The position numbers and the translations under genes were made by a program. 33,088 nt of DNA. Source: Bacteroidia bacterium. GTDB lineage: Bacteria; Bacteroidota; Bacteroidia; Bacteroidales; Bacteroidaceae. The notes under the pieces are model-generated. The model searched no databases. It was given only the letters and a program-made list of their open reading frames with translations, and was not told the origin of the DNA. This document shows positions 1 through 8,700 of this stretch, one piece after another (the stretch's first letter is position 1; each line of letters starts with the position of its first letter). The DNA lies in assembly GCA_009929715.1 (NCBI GenBank), contig RZZX01000021.1:1-33088 (forward strand), read 5' to 3'.

Positions 1-99
1 TTAATTGAAATATAGTGTTTTACGAAAAGATATTATCATATTACGAAAGCGCAAACGACCGTACAATTTAACATATCCCCAGGGTTTTCGGACTGATCC

Positions 100-140
100 A
101 AAAAAAGCCCTTGAAAGTGATTGACTTTCAAGGGCTTTAA
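100..140 (-). terminator. Rho-independent terminator after tRNA-Asp
   Basis: Two perfectly complementary 15-base arms (104-118 and 124-138) enclose a 5-base loop. In the minus-strand direction the hairpin is followed by a run of seven T (the A run at 100-106). It starts 13 bases past the tRNA 3' end, so it should end the tRNA transcript. Nothing coding is seen between 1 and 99. Confidence 0.9.
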
Positions 141-150
141 AATGTTGTTG

Positions 151-224
151 CGGTCTGGACGGGACTCGAACCCGCGACCCCATGCGTGACAGGCATGTAT
201 TCTAACCAACTGAACTACCAAACC
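151..224 (-). tRNA. tRNA-Asp (anticodon GTC)
   Basis: The minus strand folds into a full cloverleaf of 74 bases. The 7-bp acceptor stem (GGTTTGG with CCAGACC) contains one G-T pair, the T arm reads GGTTCGAGTC, and the anticodon loop CTGTCAC carries GTC. The discriminator base is G, as is usual for Asp tRNAs. The CCA end is not encoded, so it must be added after transcription. The gene stands alone, with its own promoter on one side and a terminator on the other. Confidence 0.96.
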
Positions 225-263
225 AAACTTTTTTATCAAGGCATTCGCTCTCGATTGCGGATG

Positions 264-294
264 CAAAGGTAGTTCTTTTTTTGAAACCTGCAAT
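264..294 (-). promoter_or_regulatory. Promoter of tRNA-Asp, Bacteroidetes type
   Basis: On the minus strand a TACCTTTG box (264-271) matches the Bacteroidetes -7 consensus TAnnTTTG. An ATTG element lies 19 bases further upstream, matching the -33 position. The predicted start of transcription is about 30 bases ahead of the mature tRNA. Confidence 0.8.
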
Positions 295-346
295 AAAACA
301 TAACTATTTTTTTTCATAAAAAAGTGCATTATCAGAAAATATCGTG

Positions 347-354
347 TACATTTG
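347..354 (+). promoter_or_regulatory. -7 box of the aminotransferase gene
   Basis: TACATTTG matches TAnnTTTG and lies 25 bases before the ATG at 380. No good -33 TTTG is visible. Its position rules out the GTG at 344 as a start codon, since that would lie upstream of the transcript. Confidence 0.65.
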
Positions 355-379
355 CTCACAATCTATTAACCCATGTGAC

Positions 380-1699
380 ATGAAAAATACACCTATCGAA
401 AAAGAACTTATCGATAAAACAATCAGTGATTTTAAAATTATCGATTTTGCAAAAGCAACTATTCGCGAAGTGAAAGCTATTGCTTCACGCGCAGAAGCAG
501 CCTCCGGCGTAGAATTTATTAAAATGGAGATGGGCGTCCCCGGACTGCCTCCATCGGAAGTGGGCGTCAAAGCCGAAATAGAAGCACTCCAAAAAGGGGT
601 GGCAAGCCTCTATCCGGACATCAACGGGATACCTGAACTGAAACAAGCGGCTTCGGACTTTGTCAAAGCATTTATGAACGTGTCTATCAGCCCCGAAGGG
701 TGTGTACCGGTCACCGGCTCCATGCAAGGTGCTTTCGCCTCCTTCCTCACCTGCACACAGTGCGATGAACAGAGAGATACCATCTTATTTATCGACCCAG
801 GGTTTCCAGTACAGAAGCAACAGCTCACCGTCATGGGCAAAAAGTATGAAACATTCGATGTTTACCACTTCCGAGGCGATAAGCTGAAGGCTAAACTGGA
901 GAGCTATCTAGTGAAGGGAAACATCGCTGCGATTATCTACTCTAACCCCAATAACCCGAGCTGGATCTGCCTCAAGGAGCAGGAGCTCCAAAGTATCGGC
1001 GAGCTGGCCACGCAATATGATGTGGTGGTGCTCGAAGACTTGGCCTATTTTGGCATGGATTTCCGGGAGGATTTGAGTGGCCCCAATGTACCGCCTTTCC
1101 AACCTTCGGTGGCTCACTACACCGATAATTATGTGTTGCTTATCTCCGGCTCGAAAGCCTTTAGCTATGCGGGACAACGCATCGGGGTGACTTGTATCTC
1201 GGATAAGCTCTACCAACGCACATTCCCTGGCTTCGGACAACGTTATGGTGGTGGCACATTTGGCACCGTTTTCATACACCGTGTCTTATATGCGCTTTCA
1301 TCGGGCACAAGCCACTCGGTACAGTATGCCATGGCAGCGATGCTGAAAGCTGCAGCCGAAGGATCTTATCGTTTCCTTTCTGAAGTGAGGGTCTATGGCG
1401 AACGGGCGAAACGCTTGAAGGAGATTTTCTTACGCCACGGCTTTTATCTGGTATACGACAGTGATTTGGGTGAACCCATCGCCGATGGCTTTTACTTTAC
1501 CATCGGTTACCCGGGAATGACTAGCGGACAATTGGTGCAGGAGTTGATGTACTACGGCGTGAGTGCCATCTCTTTGGTGACAACGGGGAGCGAACAGCAA
1601 GGGCTGCGGGCTTGTACGTCGTTTATCAAAGAGCATCAGTATGAACTGCTCGATGAGCGCATGGCTCTTTTTGCCGAGAACAACCCCACTAGAGGCTAA
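380..1699 (+). CDS. PLP-dependent aminotransferase, class I/II
   Basis: This 439-residue protein belongs to fold-type I PLP enzymes, which move an amino group between an amino acid and a 2-oxo acid in the cytoplasm. Visible hallmarks are NPNNP (about 189-193), the LEDLAYF segment with the Asp that contacts the cofactor ring (about D220), and [15 protein letters not shown] holding the Schiff-base lysine (about K259). The length fits the aspartate/aromatic aminotransferase group, but the substrate cannot be read from sequence. The in-frame GTG at 344 was rejected because a promoter box lies between it and the ATG at 380. The gene is divergent from tRNA-Asp and precedes yqgE by 70 bases; no biosynthetic pathway neighbour gives away its role. 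Confidence 0.9.
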   Translation: MKNTPIEKELIDKTISDFKIIDFAKATIREVKAIASRAEAASGVEFIKMEMGVPGLPPSEVGVKAEIEALQKGVASLYPDINGIPELKQAASDFVKAFMNVSISPEGCVPVTGSMQGAFASFLTCTQCDEQRDTILFIDPGFPVQKQQLTVMGKKYETFDVYHFRGDKLKAKLESYLVKGNIAAIIYSNPNNPSWICLKEQELQSIGELATQYDVVVLEDLAYFGMDFREDLSGPNVPPFQPSVAHYTDNYVLLISGSKAFSYAGQRIGVTCISDKLYQRTFPGFGQRYGGGTFGTVFIHRVLYALSSGTSHSVQYAMAAMLKAAAEGSYRFLSEVRVYGERAKRLKEIFLRHGFYLVYDSDLGEPIADGFYFTIGYPGMTSGQLVQELMYYGVSAISLVTTGSEQQGLRACTSFIKEHQYELLDERMALFAENNPTRG

Positions 1700-1769
1700 T
1701 AGCTGTTTTTTCTCACTCAAAAAGAGAAAAAGAGTTGGTTTTTTACTTTTTTTATCTACCTTAGGGGGC

Positions 1770-2366
1770 ATGAAAACCAACGAGGATTTATTTAAAATAA
1801 AAACGAATGACGTTTTACCATCACAAGGAAAGGTGCTGATCTCGGAACCTTTCCTTGTTGATCCGATGTTCGGACGGTCTGTGGTCTTACTGATTGATCA
1901 CTCCGACGAAGGGACGGTGGGCCTTATAGTCAATAAGCATCTGCCTATGACGCTCAATGACTTGTTCGACGAGTTTGACTCGCTCGCTCCTATCCCACTC
2001 TATAAAGGTGGACCCATAGCTACCGATACGTTGTTTTACCTGCATCGACTAAAACATATCCCGAACGCGATCCCAGTAAGTAAGGAGTTGTATCTTAACG
2101 GCGATTTCGAGGCGATTAAGGCCTATCTCCTCCAAGGGAATAGAGCCGAAGGGATGATTCGGTTCTTCTTGGGCTATGCCGGTTGGGACAGCTCGCAACT
2201 CGAGAAAGAGATTCAAGAGGATACGTGGCTGGTCTCGGAACGGAAGTTCACACAGCTCATGGATACGTCTGCTTCGGCTTCTGAGGCTTGGAAAGAGGCC
2301 TTGAAGGAGATGGGACGGAAGTATGAAACATGGTCGCGCTTCCCACAGGTACCGTCTCTGAACTAA
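1770..2366 (+). CDS. YqgE/AlgH family protein (UPF0301)
   Basis: The 198-residue product shows the family's opening pattern: [20 protein letters not shown], then GTVGLIVNK and PLYKGGP, and [17 protein letters not shown] near residues 130-145. Members are small cytoplasmic proteins common in bacteria. AlgH was named from alginate regulation in Pseudomonas, but a general biochemical activity is not established. The ATG at 1770 sits just behind a GGGGG stretch and gives the usual family length; the longer reading frame from 1641 only overlaps the 3' end of the aminotransferase gene. The 70-base gap upstream holds a weak AT-only hairpin (1707-1731), so it may be read through from the aminotransferase gene. 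Confidence 0.92.
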   Translation: MKTNEDLFKIKTNDVLPSQGKVLISEPFLVDPMFGRSVVLLIDHSDEGTVGLIVNKHLPMTLNDLFDEFDSLAPIPLYKGGPIATDTLFYLHRLKHIPNAIPVSKELYLNGDFEAIKAYLLQGNRAEGMIRFFLGYAGWDSSQLEKEIQEDTWLVSERKFTQLMDTSASASEAWKEALKEMGRKYETWSRFPQVPSLN

Positions 2367-2437
2367 CTTGATGGGTACGGCTCACGATTGGGCACTAAAA
2401 AATGGACTAAAAGGGCTGATATTAGGAAATATCTTTA

Positions 2438-2445
2438 TAGCTTTG
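2438..2445 (+). promoter_or_regulatory. -7 box of the RNA methyltransferase gene
   Basis: TAGCTTTG matches TAnnTTTG, 20 to 28 bases before the ATG pair at 2463/2466. No TTTG is found at the -33 distance, so this rests on one box only. It argues against the TTG at 2388 as start. Confidence 0.5.
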
Positions 2446-2465
2446 CCGAAAATTTCAGAAGTATG

Positions 2466-3227
2466 ATGCCATTAAGCAAAAACAAAATTAAATATATCCG
2501 CTCGATCGATCAGAAGAAAACACGTAAAGAGGAACGGGTGTTCCTCGCTGAGGGACCGAAGTTGGTGGGCGATTTGTTGCCTCATTTCCACTGCAAACTG
2601 ATAGCTGCAACCTCGGAGTGGTGGCAGGAGAATGCTCAGGTAAAAGCCGACGAGAAGGCGGTAGCTACACCCGAGGAGTTGTCGCGCGCAAGTTTACTGA
2701 AAACGCCTCAACAGGTGCTGGCACTCTTTGAACAGCCGGCCGATGAATGGTCGGCCAACTGCCTGAAAGGGAGTTTGGCACTGGCTTTGGACGATGTACA
2801 GGACCCGGGCAACTTAGGTACGATTATCCGCTTAGCGGATTGGTTTGGAATAGAGCACATCTTCTGCTCGCTAAACACCGTCGATGTGTATAGCCCGAAG
2901 ACTATTCAGGCTACCATGGGGGGCATTGCTCGGGTGAAGGTGCACTACACCGACTTGCAGGAATTGATCGGCTCACTCACGGATGTTCCAGTGTTCGGGA
3001 CGTTTCTAGATGGGGCCAACATGTATGAAGAGCCGCTCGAACAGCATGGACTGATTGTGATGGGCAATGAGGGAAAGGGGATCAGTAGGGAGATTGAGGC
3101 GCTGATTACGCATAAGCTGTATATACCCAACTACCCTCTGGAACGTGAGACGTCGGAATCGCTCAACGTGGCTATTGCTACCGCAGTAGTTTGTGCCGAG
3201 TTCCGGCGACAGGCTGCATGGAAGTGA
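2466..3227 (+). CDS. TrmH/SpoU-family RNA 2'-O-methyltransferase
   Basis: The 253-residue protein is a SPOUT-class enzyme that would transfer a methyl group from SAM to a ribose 2'-OH in tRNA or rRNA. The N-terminus (KIKYIRSIDQKKTRKEERVF, then LAEGP) is the substrate-binding part typical of TrmH-type enzymes. The knotted C-terminal domain shows motif 1 (LDDVQDPGNLGTIIRLADWF), motif 2 (VMGNEGKGIS) and motif 3 (SESLNVAIAT). Which nucleotide is modified cannot be told. Two ATGs at 2463 and 2466 are adjacent; I chose the second because related proteins begin close to SLSKNK. The last 50 bases overlap the 3' end of a convergent gene on the other strand. Confidence 0.92.
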   Translation: MPLSKNKIKYIRSIDQKKTRKEERVFLAEGPKLVGDLLPHFHCKLIAATSEWWQENAQVKADEKAVATPEELSRASLLKTPQQVLALFEQPADEWSANCLKGSLALALDDVQDPGNLGTIIRLADWFGIEHIFCSLNTVDVYSPKTIQATMGGIARVKVHYTDLQELIGSLTDVPVFGTFLDGANMYEEPLEQHGLIVMGNEGKGISREIEALITHKLYIPNYPLERETSESLNVAIATAVVCAEFRRQAAWK

Positions 3228-3522
3228 AATCGAACGGGTAAAGCAGGTAAGGACGAAGAGGAAGGCCAACGGACTGGCATGTCTGAATGTAGGTATTGAA
3301 GAGTGTAAGGTCTGCAACCAACTGCTGCTTCGAGAAATCGGACACCGAGCCTTGATCTGCCACCAAAATGATAACACCGGGCAACCACTCTACCCCTTCT
3401 ACCTCTTCAAGCAGAAGGGAGAGAGCAACCGCACACCCACACTCGTCGACCTCTACCACCGCCTGCTTGAGATAGCCTACGGAGGGACTGTAAACGTAAT
3501 GTGCCGAAAATCGCTTCGCCAT
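3178..3522 (-). CDS. Short amidohydrolase-related protein lacking the catalytic barrel
   Basis: This 114-residue frame starts 20 bases after the DUF4296 stop, on the same strand. Its opening (FSAHYVY, then LKQAVVEVDECG and VEWLPGVIIL) resembles the N-terminal beta-sandwich of the Bacteroides amidohydrolase family, whose genes, as I recall, lie near lspA and DUF4296. In those enzymes the segment leads into a metal-binding HxH. Here no HxH follows, and the chain runs to ADLTLFNTYIQTC, perhaps the C-terminal strands of the same sandwich. The TIM barrel is therefore absent: it could be an internally deleted remnant or a small protein of its own. The ATG at 3522 is preferred over the TTG at 3546. 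Function is unknown. Confidence 0.6.
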   Translation of the reverse strand: MAKRFSAHYVYSPSVGYLKQAVVEVDECGCAVALSLLLEEVEGVEWLPGVIILVADQGSVSDFSKQQLVADLTLFNTYIQTCQSVGLPLRPYLLYPFDFTSMQPVAGTRHKLLR

Positions 3523-3542
3523 AGGTAGATGCCGGTCTATGA

Positions 3543-4601
3543 TCAACGTCGCGCTGGGCGACGGTTTTGTTGCATTCTTAATAACCGCTGCTGACGCTTC
3601 TCTTGCTCGATGCGCTGCTCGGTCTCTAACTGTTCCGGACGCTTCTGGGTCTGAATACCGGTACGTTTGCGGTTCAACTCTTCCGGCTCACGACGGTCAC
3701 GCCCCTCTTCCAACACCCCCTGCTTATGAACAGTGTCGATGGTTTGAACACCCTGCTTTCTTTTCAAAGAATCGGCCTTCAACGCCTTCACTTTGTTGAC
3801 CGAATCACGCGCAGCGAAAGAGAGCGAATCCTGACAATGGTAACGCATCAGACTCAATCGGTCCACCAACAACGTTGCCGTGGACTTCCTATCGGGCTTA
3901 TCGAAATAGATAAATCCACGCACCTCTTTGATTGCTCCAAACGTATCGGCAAAGAGGGTGATCTCTGTCATCCCTGGTCGCACAATGCGCCGCGTTAGAT
4001 GAGCCACACTATCATTCTGATACGAGATTTGCAAATTCATAATAGCTCTGTTCATTGAATCACTAGAAGCTTGTAAGAAGTGGTAATTCGCTTTCCAAAT
4101 CAACGTATCACGGTCTTTGAAGTTAGAATCGGCAGGAATCACAAAGGCATAAGATCGGTTCATGTCCGCCCCAGTGAGGCGAACTAAACGCCGCATGCTC
4201 CACACCTCTATGCTATCGCCCGGCAGAGAGGTTTTAGGCTTGTGATCGCGCAAGGCAACAAGGTGGTTGATTCCATCTTGCTGAGCCTTCATGCGCTTAC
4301 TCAAGCGTTCATAAACCTTGGCTAGCACCTCTGTATTACGTGCATACCAAACCATGGATGAGTCAAATTGCGCTTCGGTGGTCTCGTACTTTTTGAAAAC
4401 AGCATCCAGGTAGACGGCTTGTTTATATTTCTGGTCGTAAGGCAGGGTCTCTCCCATCGCCTTAGCTAAGTGATAATCATAAAGAAGCTTCTCTAACTTC
4501 GACTCCGAAATTAGATCATCAGGCCGTTTAACCTGACAGCCAACCACCAAAATAAGGAGGATCGCTATGAGACTTAAACGCATCCGAAAATTAATTTTCA
4601 T
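3543..4601 (-). CDS. DUF4296 family lipoprotein
   Basis: The 352-residue product starts with a type II signal peptide: charged MKINFRMR, a hydrophobic stretch, and lipobox LVVGC with Cys near residue 22. A helical domain follows (about 27-110; KLEKLLYDYHLAKAM, then DAVFKKY and FDSSMVWYARN), which is the DUF4296 pattern of Bacteroidetes. The middle is beta-rich, and the last 60 residues are highly charged and Gln/Arg-rich, ending in RRPARR. The start codon lies inside the end of lspA (11-base overlap), so translation is probably coupled. Making a lipoprotein beside the lipoprotein signal peptidase is suggestive, but no function is known for the family. The residue after the Cys is Gln and no acidic export signal follows, so a periplasm-facing anchor is likely. 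Confidence 0.85.
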   Translation of the reverse strand: MKINFRMRLSLIAILLILVVGCQVKRPDDLISESKLEKLLYDYHLAKAMGETLPYDQKYKQAVYLDAVFKKYETTEAQFDSSMVWYARNTEVLAKVYERLSKRMKAQQDGINHLVALRDHKPKTSLPGDSIEVWSMRRLVRLTGADMNRSYAFVIPADSNFKDRDTLIWKANYHFLQASSDSMNRAIMNLQISYQNDSVAHLTRRIVRPGMTEITLFADTFGAIKEVRGFIYFDKPDRKSTATLLVDRLSLMRYHCQDSLSFAARDSVNKVKALKADSLKRKQGVQTIDTVHKQGVLEEGRDRREPEELNRKRTGIQTQKRPEQLETEQRIEQEKRQQRLLRMQQNRRPARR

Positions 4602-5235
4602 TCTTGAGCTTTTTATCGTCGATGGCGTGTGATTGATTCAGGTATTTGCTGTAAAAAAGCAACAAAGCGATAATACCACAGCTAATAGCCGCATCGGCAA
4701 AGTTGAAAATAGGACTGAAGAAGATGAAGTGCTCACCACCTACCATCGGCATCCAAGAGGGCCAAGTGGTGTCGATGATGGGGAAATAGAACATATCGAC
4801 CACTTTGCCGTAAAACCACGTGGAGTATCCTCCGCCATCGGGCATAAAGGTCGCTATCTGAGAGTGGGTGCTCTCATTAAAGATAACGCCATAGAATACA
4901 CTGTCGATGATGTTTCCCAAAGCACCAGTCAAGATGAGTGAGACACAAACGATGTACCCGGTTTTGAATCCTTGCTTCACAATCTTGTATAAATACCAAC
5001 CGATAAACCCAACGGCAACAATCCGGAAAGTGGTTAGGAAAAGTTTCCCAAAGATCTCCATGCCAAAGGCCATCCCGTTGTTTTCTGTAAAGTAGATGTA
5101 AAACCAATCGGTGACCCGAATGCTGTCATGCCAATACATGTGAGTCTTTATCCAGATCTTAATCCATTGATCGATGATCAACACCAAAAAAATAACTAGC
5201 AGAGAAATCGTTCCTTTTGTTAAATACTTCTTCAT
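4591..5235 (-). CDS. lspA: Lipoprotein signal peptidase (signal peptidase II)
   Basis: LspA is an inner-membrane aspartyl protease that cleaves prolipoproteins just before the lipid-modified Cys. Four hydrophobic segments are visible (about 10-28, 66-86, 92-110 and 178-196). Conserved pieces are NNGMAFGM (52-59), GALGNIIDS (104-112), VVDM with catalytic D147, and FNFADAAI with catalytic D181, by analogy to the Pseudomonas enzyme. At 214 residues it is longer than the usual 160-170. The extra length lies between the second and third conserved blocks (FNESTHS to GGEHF), a loop that I believe is common in Bacteroidetes LspA. It overlaps the DUF4296 gene and follows the DksA-like gene after an 89-base gap with a long hairpin. 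Confidence 0.96.
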   Translation of the reverse strand: MKKYLTKGTISLLVIFLVLIIDQWIKIWIKTHMYWHDSIRVTDWFYIYFTENNGMAFGMEIFGKLFLTTFRIVAVGFIGWYLYKIVKQGFKTGYIVCVSLILTGALGNIIDSVFYGVIFNESTHSQIATFMPDGGGYSTWFYGKVVDMFYFPIIDTTWPSWMPMVGGEHFIFFSPIFNFADAAISCGIIALLLFYSKYLNQSHAIDDKKLKNEN

Positions 5236-5261
5236 CTTAGACTTCTTATTAAAGAAATAAA

Positions 5262-5303
5262 GACATGAAGATGCAGAGTAAATCTACTTTGCACATTCAT
5301 GTC
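5262..5303 (-). terminator. Long hairpin between the dksA-like gene and lspA
   Basis: Two 19-base arms (5262-5280 and 5285-5303) pair with only three mismatches around a 4-base loop. On the minus strand the hairpin is followed by TTTATTTCTTT and then by the lspA start 27 bases on. On the plus strand a run of seven T lies 7 bases past it. It may end or attenuate transcription from the dksA-like gene into lspA. Confidence 0.6.
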
Positions 5304-5324
5304 TCTCAAGTTTTTTTCAATTAA

Positions 5325-5705
5325 TTATTTCTTCCCATTATTCTTGGCCTCAATGCTCAATGTGGCATGAGGCACAGCACGCAAACGCTCGGCAGGAATT
5401 AACTTACCTGTTTCGCGGCAAATGCCATAGGTTTTATTTTCAATACGCACGATAGCGGCTTGAAGACCTTGAATGAACTTTAACTGACGTTGTGCCAACT
5501 GAGTGGTTTCTTCTTTAGAAAGTGCAGCAGCACCGTCTTCAAGCACTTTGTACGTCGGCGACGTATCGTCGGTGTCATTACCATCCAGCCCCATCAGACT
5601 CATCTTCAACTGATCATAATTACGTCGAGCCACGTCCAACTTCTCCATAATAATAGCGCGGAATTCTTCCAATTCTGCATCTGAATATCTTGTCTTTTCT
5701 GCCAT
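5325..5705 (-). CDS. DksA/TraR-like transcription factor without the four-Cys finger
   Basis: The 126-residue protein has the DksA layout: a long N-terminal helical hairpin (about 8-92) with an acidic tip (GLDGNDTDDTSP, 39-50), then the C-terminal element YGICRETGKLIPAERLRAVP. In classic DksA this element carries four zinc-binding Cys. Here only C96 is left, at the position of the first Cys. DksA-type proteins reach through the RNA polymerase secondary channel and, with ppGpp, adjust stable-RNA and stress promoters; that role is inferred here. The gene follows ileS after 29 bases and probably shares its transcript. Such proteins are regular neighbours of lspA and ileS in Bacteroides. Confidence 0.88.
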   Translation of the reverse strand: MAEKTRYSDAELEEFRAIIMEKLDVARRNYDQLKMSLMGLDGNDTDDTSPTYKVLEDGAAALSKEETTQLAQRQLKFIQGLQAAIVRIENKTYGICRETGKLIPAERLRAVPHATLSIEAKNNGKK

Positions 5706-5734
5706 ACCTTTACGTGTTTAAAATTTGTATTAAA

Positions 5735-8700
5735 TTATGCCTTTGTCACGTTCACAAACAACGAGAAATCATCGAATATAAGCTCCGTTCCGTTGGCTAT
5801 CTCATCAGCCAAGAGAAGATCAGTTCCCAAGACTTGGTTACAAATATAGGCTTTATTTTCTATTACTGCATCATCCGTCTGCGGATTTTTAGACAATGTT
5901 ATTTTTATCTTATCGGTTATCTCAAACCCATTGGACTTACGGATATTCTGAATACGGTTCACCAACTCTCTAGCAATTCCTTCACGACGCAACTCTTCGG
6001 TAATAGTGACCTCCAAAGCGACCGTCAGCTTACCTTCATTGGCAACCAACCATCCGGGGATGTCTTCGCTAAAAATCTCTACATCAACCGCTTCGATCAC
6101 CGCTTCTGCTCCATCGAGAGAGAGCACGTAACGTCCCTCCTTCTCCAACTCAGCAATAGCCTCCTGAGAGAGTTCGGCTACGGCAGCAGCCACGGCTTTC
6201 ATCTGTTTGCCAAACTTCGGTCCGAGCTTCTTGAAATCGCACTTCACCTTCTTCACCAAGATACCGGCTGCCCCGTCGACAAAACGAATCTCTTTCACAT
6301 TGACTTCGTTCTGTATGAGTGATTGCACGGCTTCGATCTGAGCTTTCTGCCCTTCGGTCAGCGTGGGAACCATGATACATTGCAGCGGCTGACGAACCTT
6401 GATGTTCACCTTCCGGCGCAACGCCAGAACCATCGAAGTGATGTCTTGTGCCATCTTCATGCGCTCTTCCAATGCGGCATCAATAGAGCTTGCTGTGTAT
6501 TCAGGGAATTTAGCCAAGTGGATAGAGATCACCTCATCGCGCCCTGTAACAGACGTTAAGTCGGCATACAACTTATCGGCATAGAACGGTGCAATAGGCG
6601 CCATCAGCTTAGCCACCGTCTCAAGACAGGTGTAAAGCGTTTGATAAGCCGATAGTTTATCTTGTGTAAACTCACCACCCCAGAAACGTTTACGGTTCAG
6701 ACGCACGTACCAGTTCGATAAATGATCGTTGACAAAGTCCGAAATCAGACGACCGGCTTTGGTCGGTTCATAATCGTTGTAACACAGATCGACCTCTTTG
6801 ATCAAAGAGTTCAACACAGAGAGAATCCAACGATCGATCTCTGGTCTTTCCGCCATCGGCACATCTGCCTCTTTGTATTCGAAACCATCTACATTGGCGT
6901 AAAGGGCAAAGAAAGAGTAGGTATTATATAAGGTACCGAAGAACTTGCGGCGCACCTCTTCAATGCCCTCCACATCGAACTTGAGGTTGTCCCATGGCGA
7001 TGAGTTGGTAATCATGTACCAACGCAAAGGATCGGAACCGTATTTCTCGATGGTGCTAAACGGATCGACCGCATTGCCCAAGCGTTTAGACATCTTATTG
7101 CCATTCTTATCGAGCACCAAGCCGTTCGAGATGACCGCTTTATAAGAGACGCTATCGAACACCATGGTAGCGATGGCATGCAGTGTAAAGAACCAACCAC
7201 GTGTCTGATCCACCCCTTCGGCGATGAAATCGGCTGGGTAGACCTGACGGCCATCGAGCAGCTCTTTATTCTCGAACGGATAGTGAATCTGTGCATAAGG
7301 CATCGCACCTGAATCGAACCAAACATCGATCAAGTCGGTCTCACGCATCATCGGCTGTCCATCGGCCGACACCAAGATGATGTCATCGACATACGGACGG
7401 TGCAAGTCGATCTTATCGTAATTAGCCGCAGCATAATCGCCTGGCACAAAGCCATTCTCGCGGTAAGGATTCGACTTCATGAAACCGGCAGCAACCGATT
7501 TCTCTATTTCATTGTAAAGCTCTTCAACAGATTCGATGCAGATCTCCGAACGGTTGTCCTCCGTGCGCCAGATAGGCAACGGTGTACCCCAGTAGCGCGA
7601 GCGGCTCAAATTCCAGTCGTTCAAGTTCTCCAACCATTTACCGAAACGCCCCGTACCAGTCGACTCCGGTTTCCAGTTGATGGTTTTATTCAACTCCATC
7701 ATGCGCTCCTTGCACGCCGTAGAGCGGATAAACCAACTATCGAGCGGATAGTAAAGAACCGGTTTGTCCGTCCGCCAACAATGCGGGTAGTTGTGCACGT
7801 GTTTCTCTATTTTAAATGCCTGATTAGAGGCCTTCATCAACATGCAGAGAGAGACATCGAGCGTCTCATCTTGCTCAGTCAACGCAGAGTCATACGCATT
7901 CTTCACAAATCGGCCGGCATACTCCTTATATAAATCGACGTTCACCCGTTCGGCCACAAAAGCCTCATCAAGCTCATCGAGTGTATAGAACTTACCCGTT
8001 AAGTCGACCATAGGCCGAAGCTCACCTTTCTTATTGATTAATTGCAAAGGCGGTACGCCGGCAGCCTTAGCCACCAAAGCATCATCGGCACCAAACGTGG
8101 GTGCGATGTGCACAATACCCGTACCATCTTCGGTAGTCACATAATCGCCCGGAATAACACGGAACGCCCCTTCACCCGGGTTCACCCAAGGGATGAGCTG
8201 CTCATACTCCATGCCTACTAAATCGGCTCCTTTATACTCCGCCACCACCTTGAACGGGATCAACTTATCGCCTGGTTTATACTCCTCCAACGCCAAGTCG
8301 GCCGCTTTCGGATTAAAATGTGCCTGAAGCAAAGCCTTAGCCAAAACCACCGTGATAGGCTGGCCCGTATATGAATTATAAGATTGTACCGCTACATAGT
8401 CGATCTTCGGTCCCACACAAAGTGCGGTATTCGAAGGCAACGTCCACGGCGTAGTGGTCCAAGCGATGAAATAAGACGTCCCCCATGCAGCCATCTCCGG
8501 CTTAGGCTGTTTCATTTTAAATTGAGCCACCACCGTGGTATCTTTCACATCGCGATAACACCCCGGTTGATTCAGCTCGTGCGAGCTCAATCCCGTACCC
8601 GCCGCAGGCGAATAAGGTTGGATGGTATAGCCTTTATAAAGCAAATCTTTCTTGTACAACTGCTTGAGCAACCACCACAATGTTTCGATGTAACGGTTGT

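Noticed and set aside
1..359. Minus-strand frames crossing the tRNA-Asp
   Set aside because: They run through the tRNA and its promoter and have no recognisable protein sequence.
344..379. Upstream GTG start of the aminotransferase
   Set aside because: A -7 promoter box (347-354) lies between this codon and the ATG at 380.
1757..1764. TACCTTAG as a promoter box for yqgE
   Set aside because: One base off the consensus and so close that the transcript would be leaderless.
3193..3799. Plus-strand frames opposite the DUF4296 and amidohydrolase-like genes
   Set aside because: No family pattern; the minus-strand frames have start spacing, a signal peptide or family resemblance.
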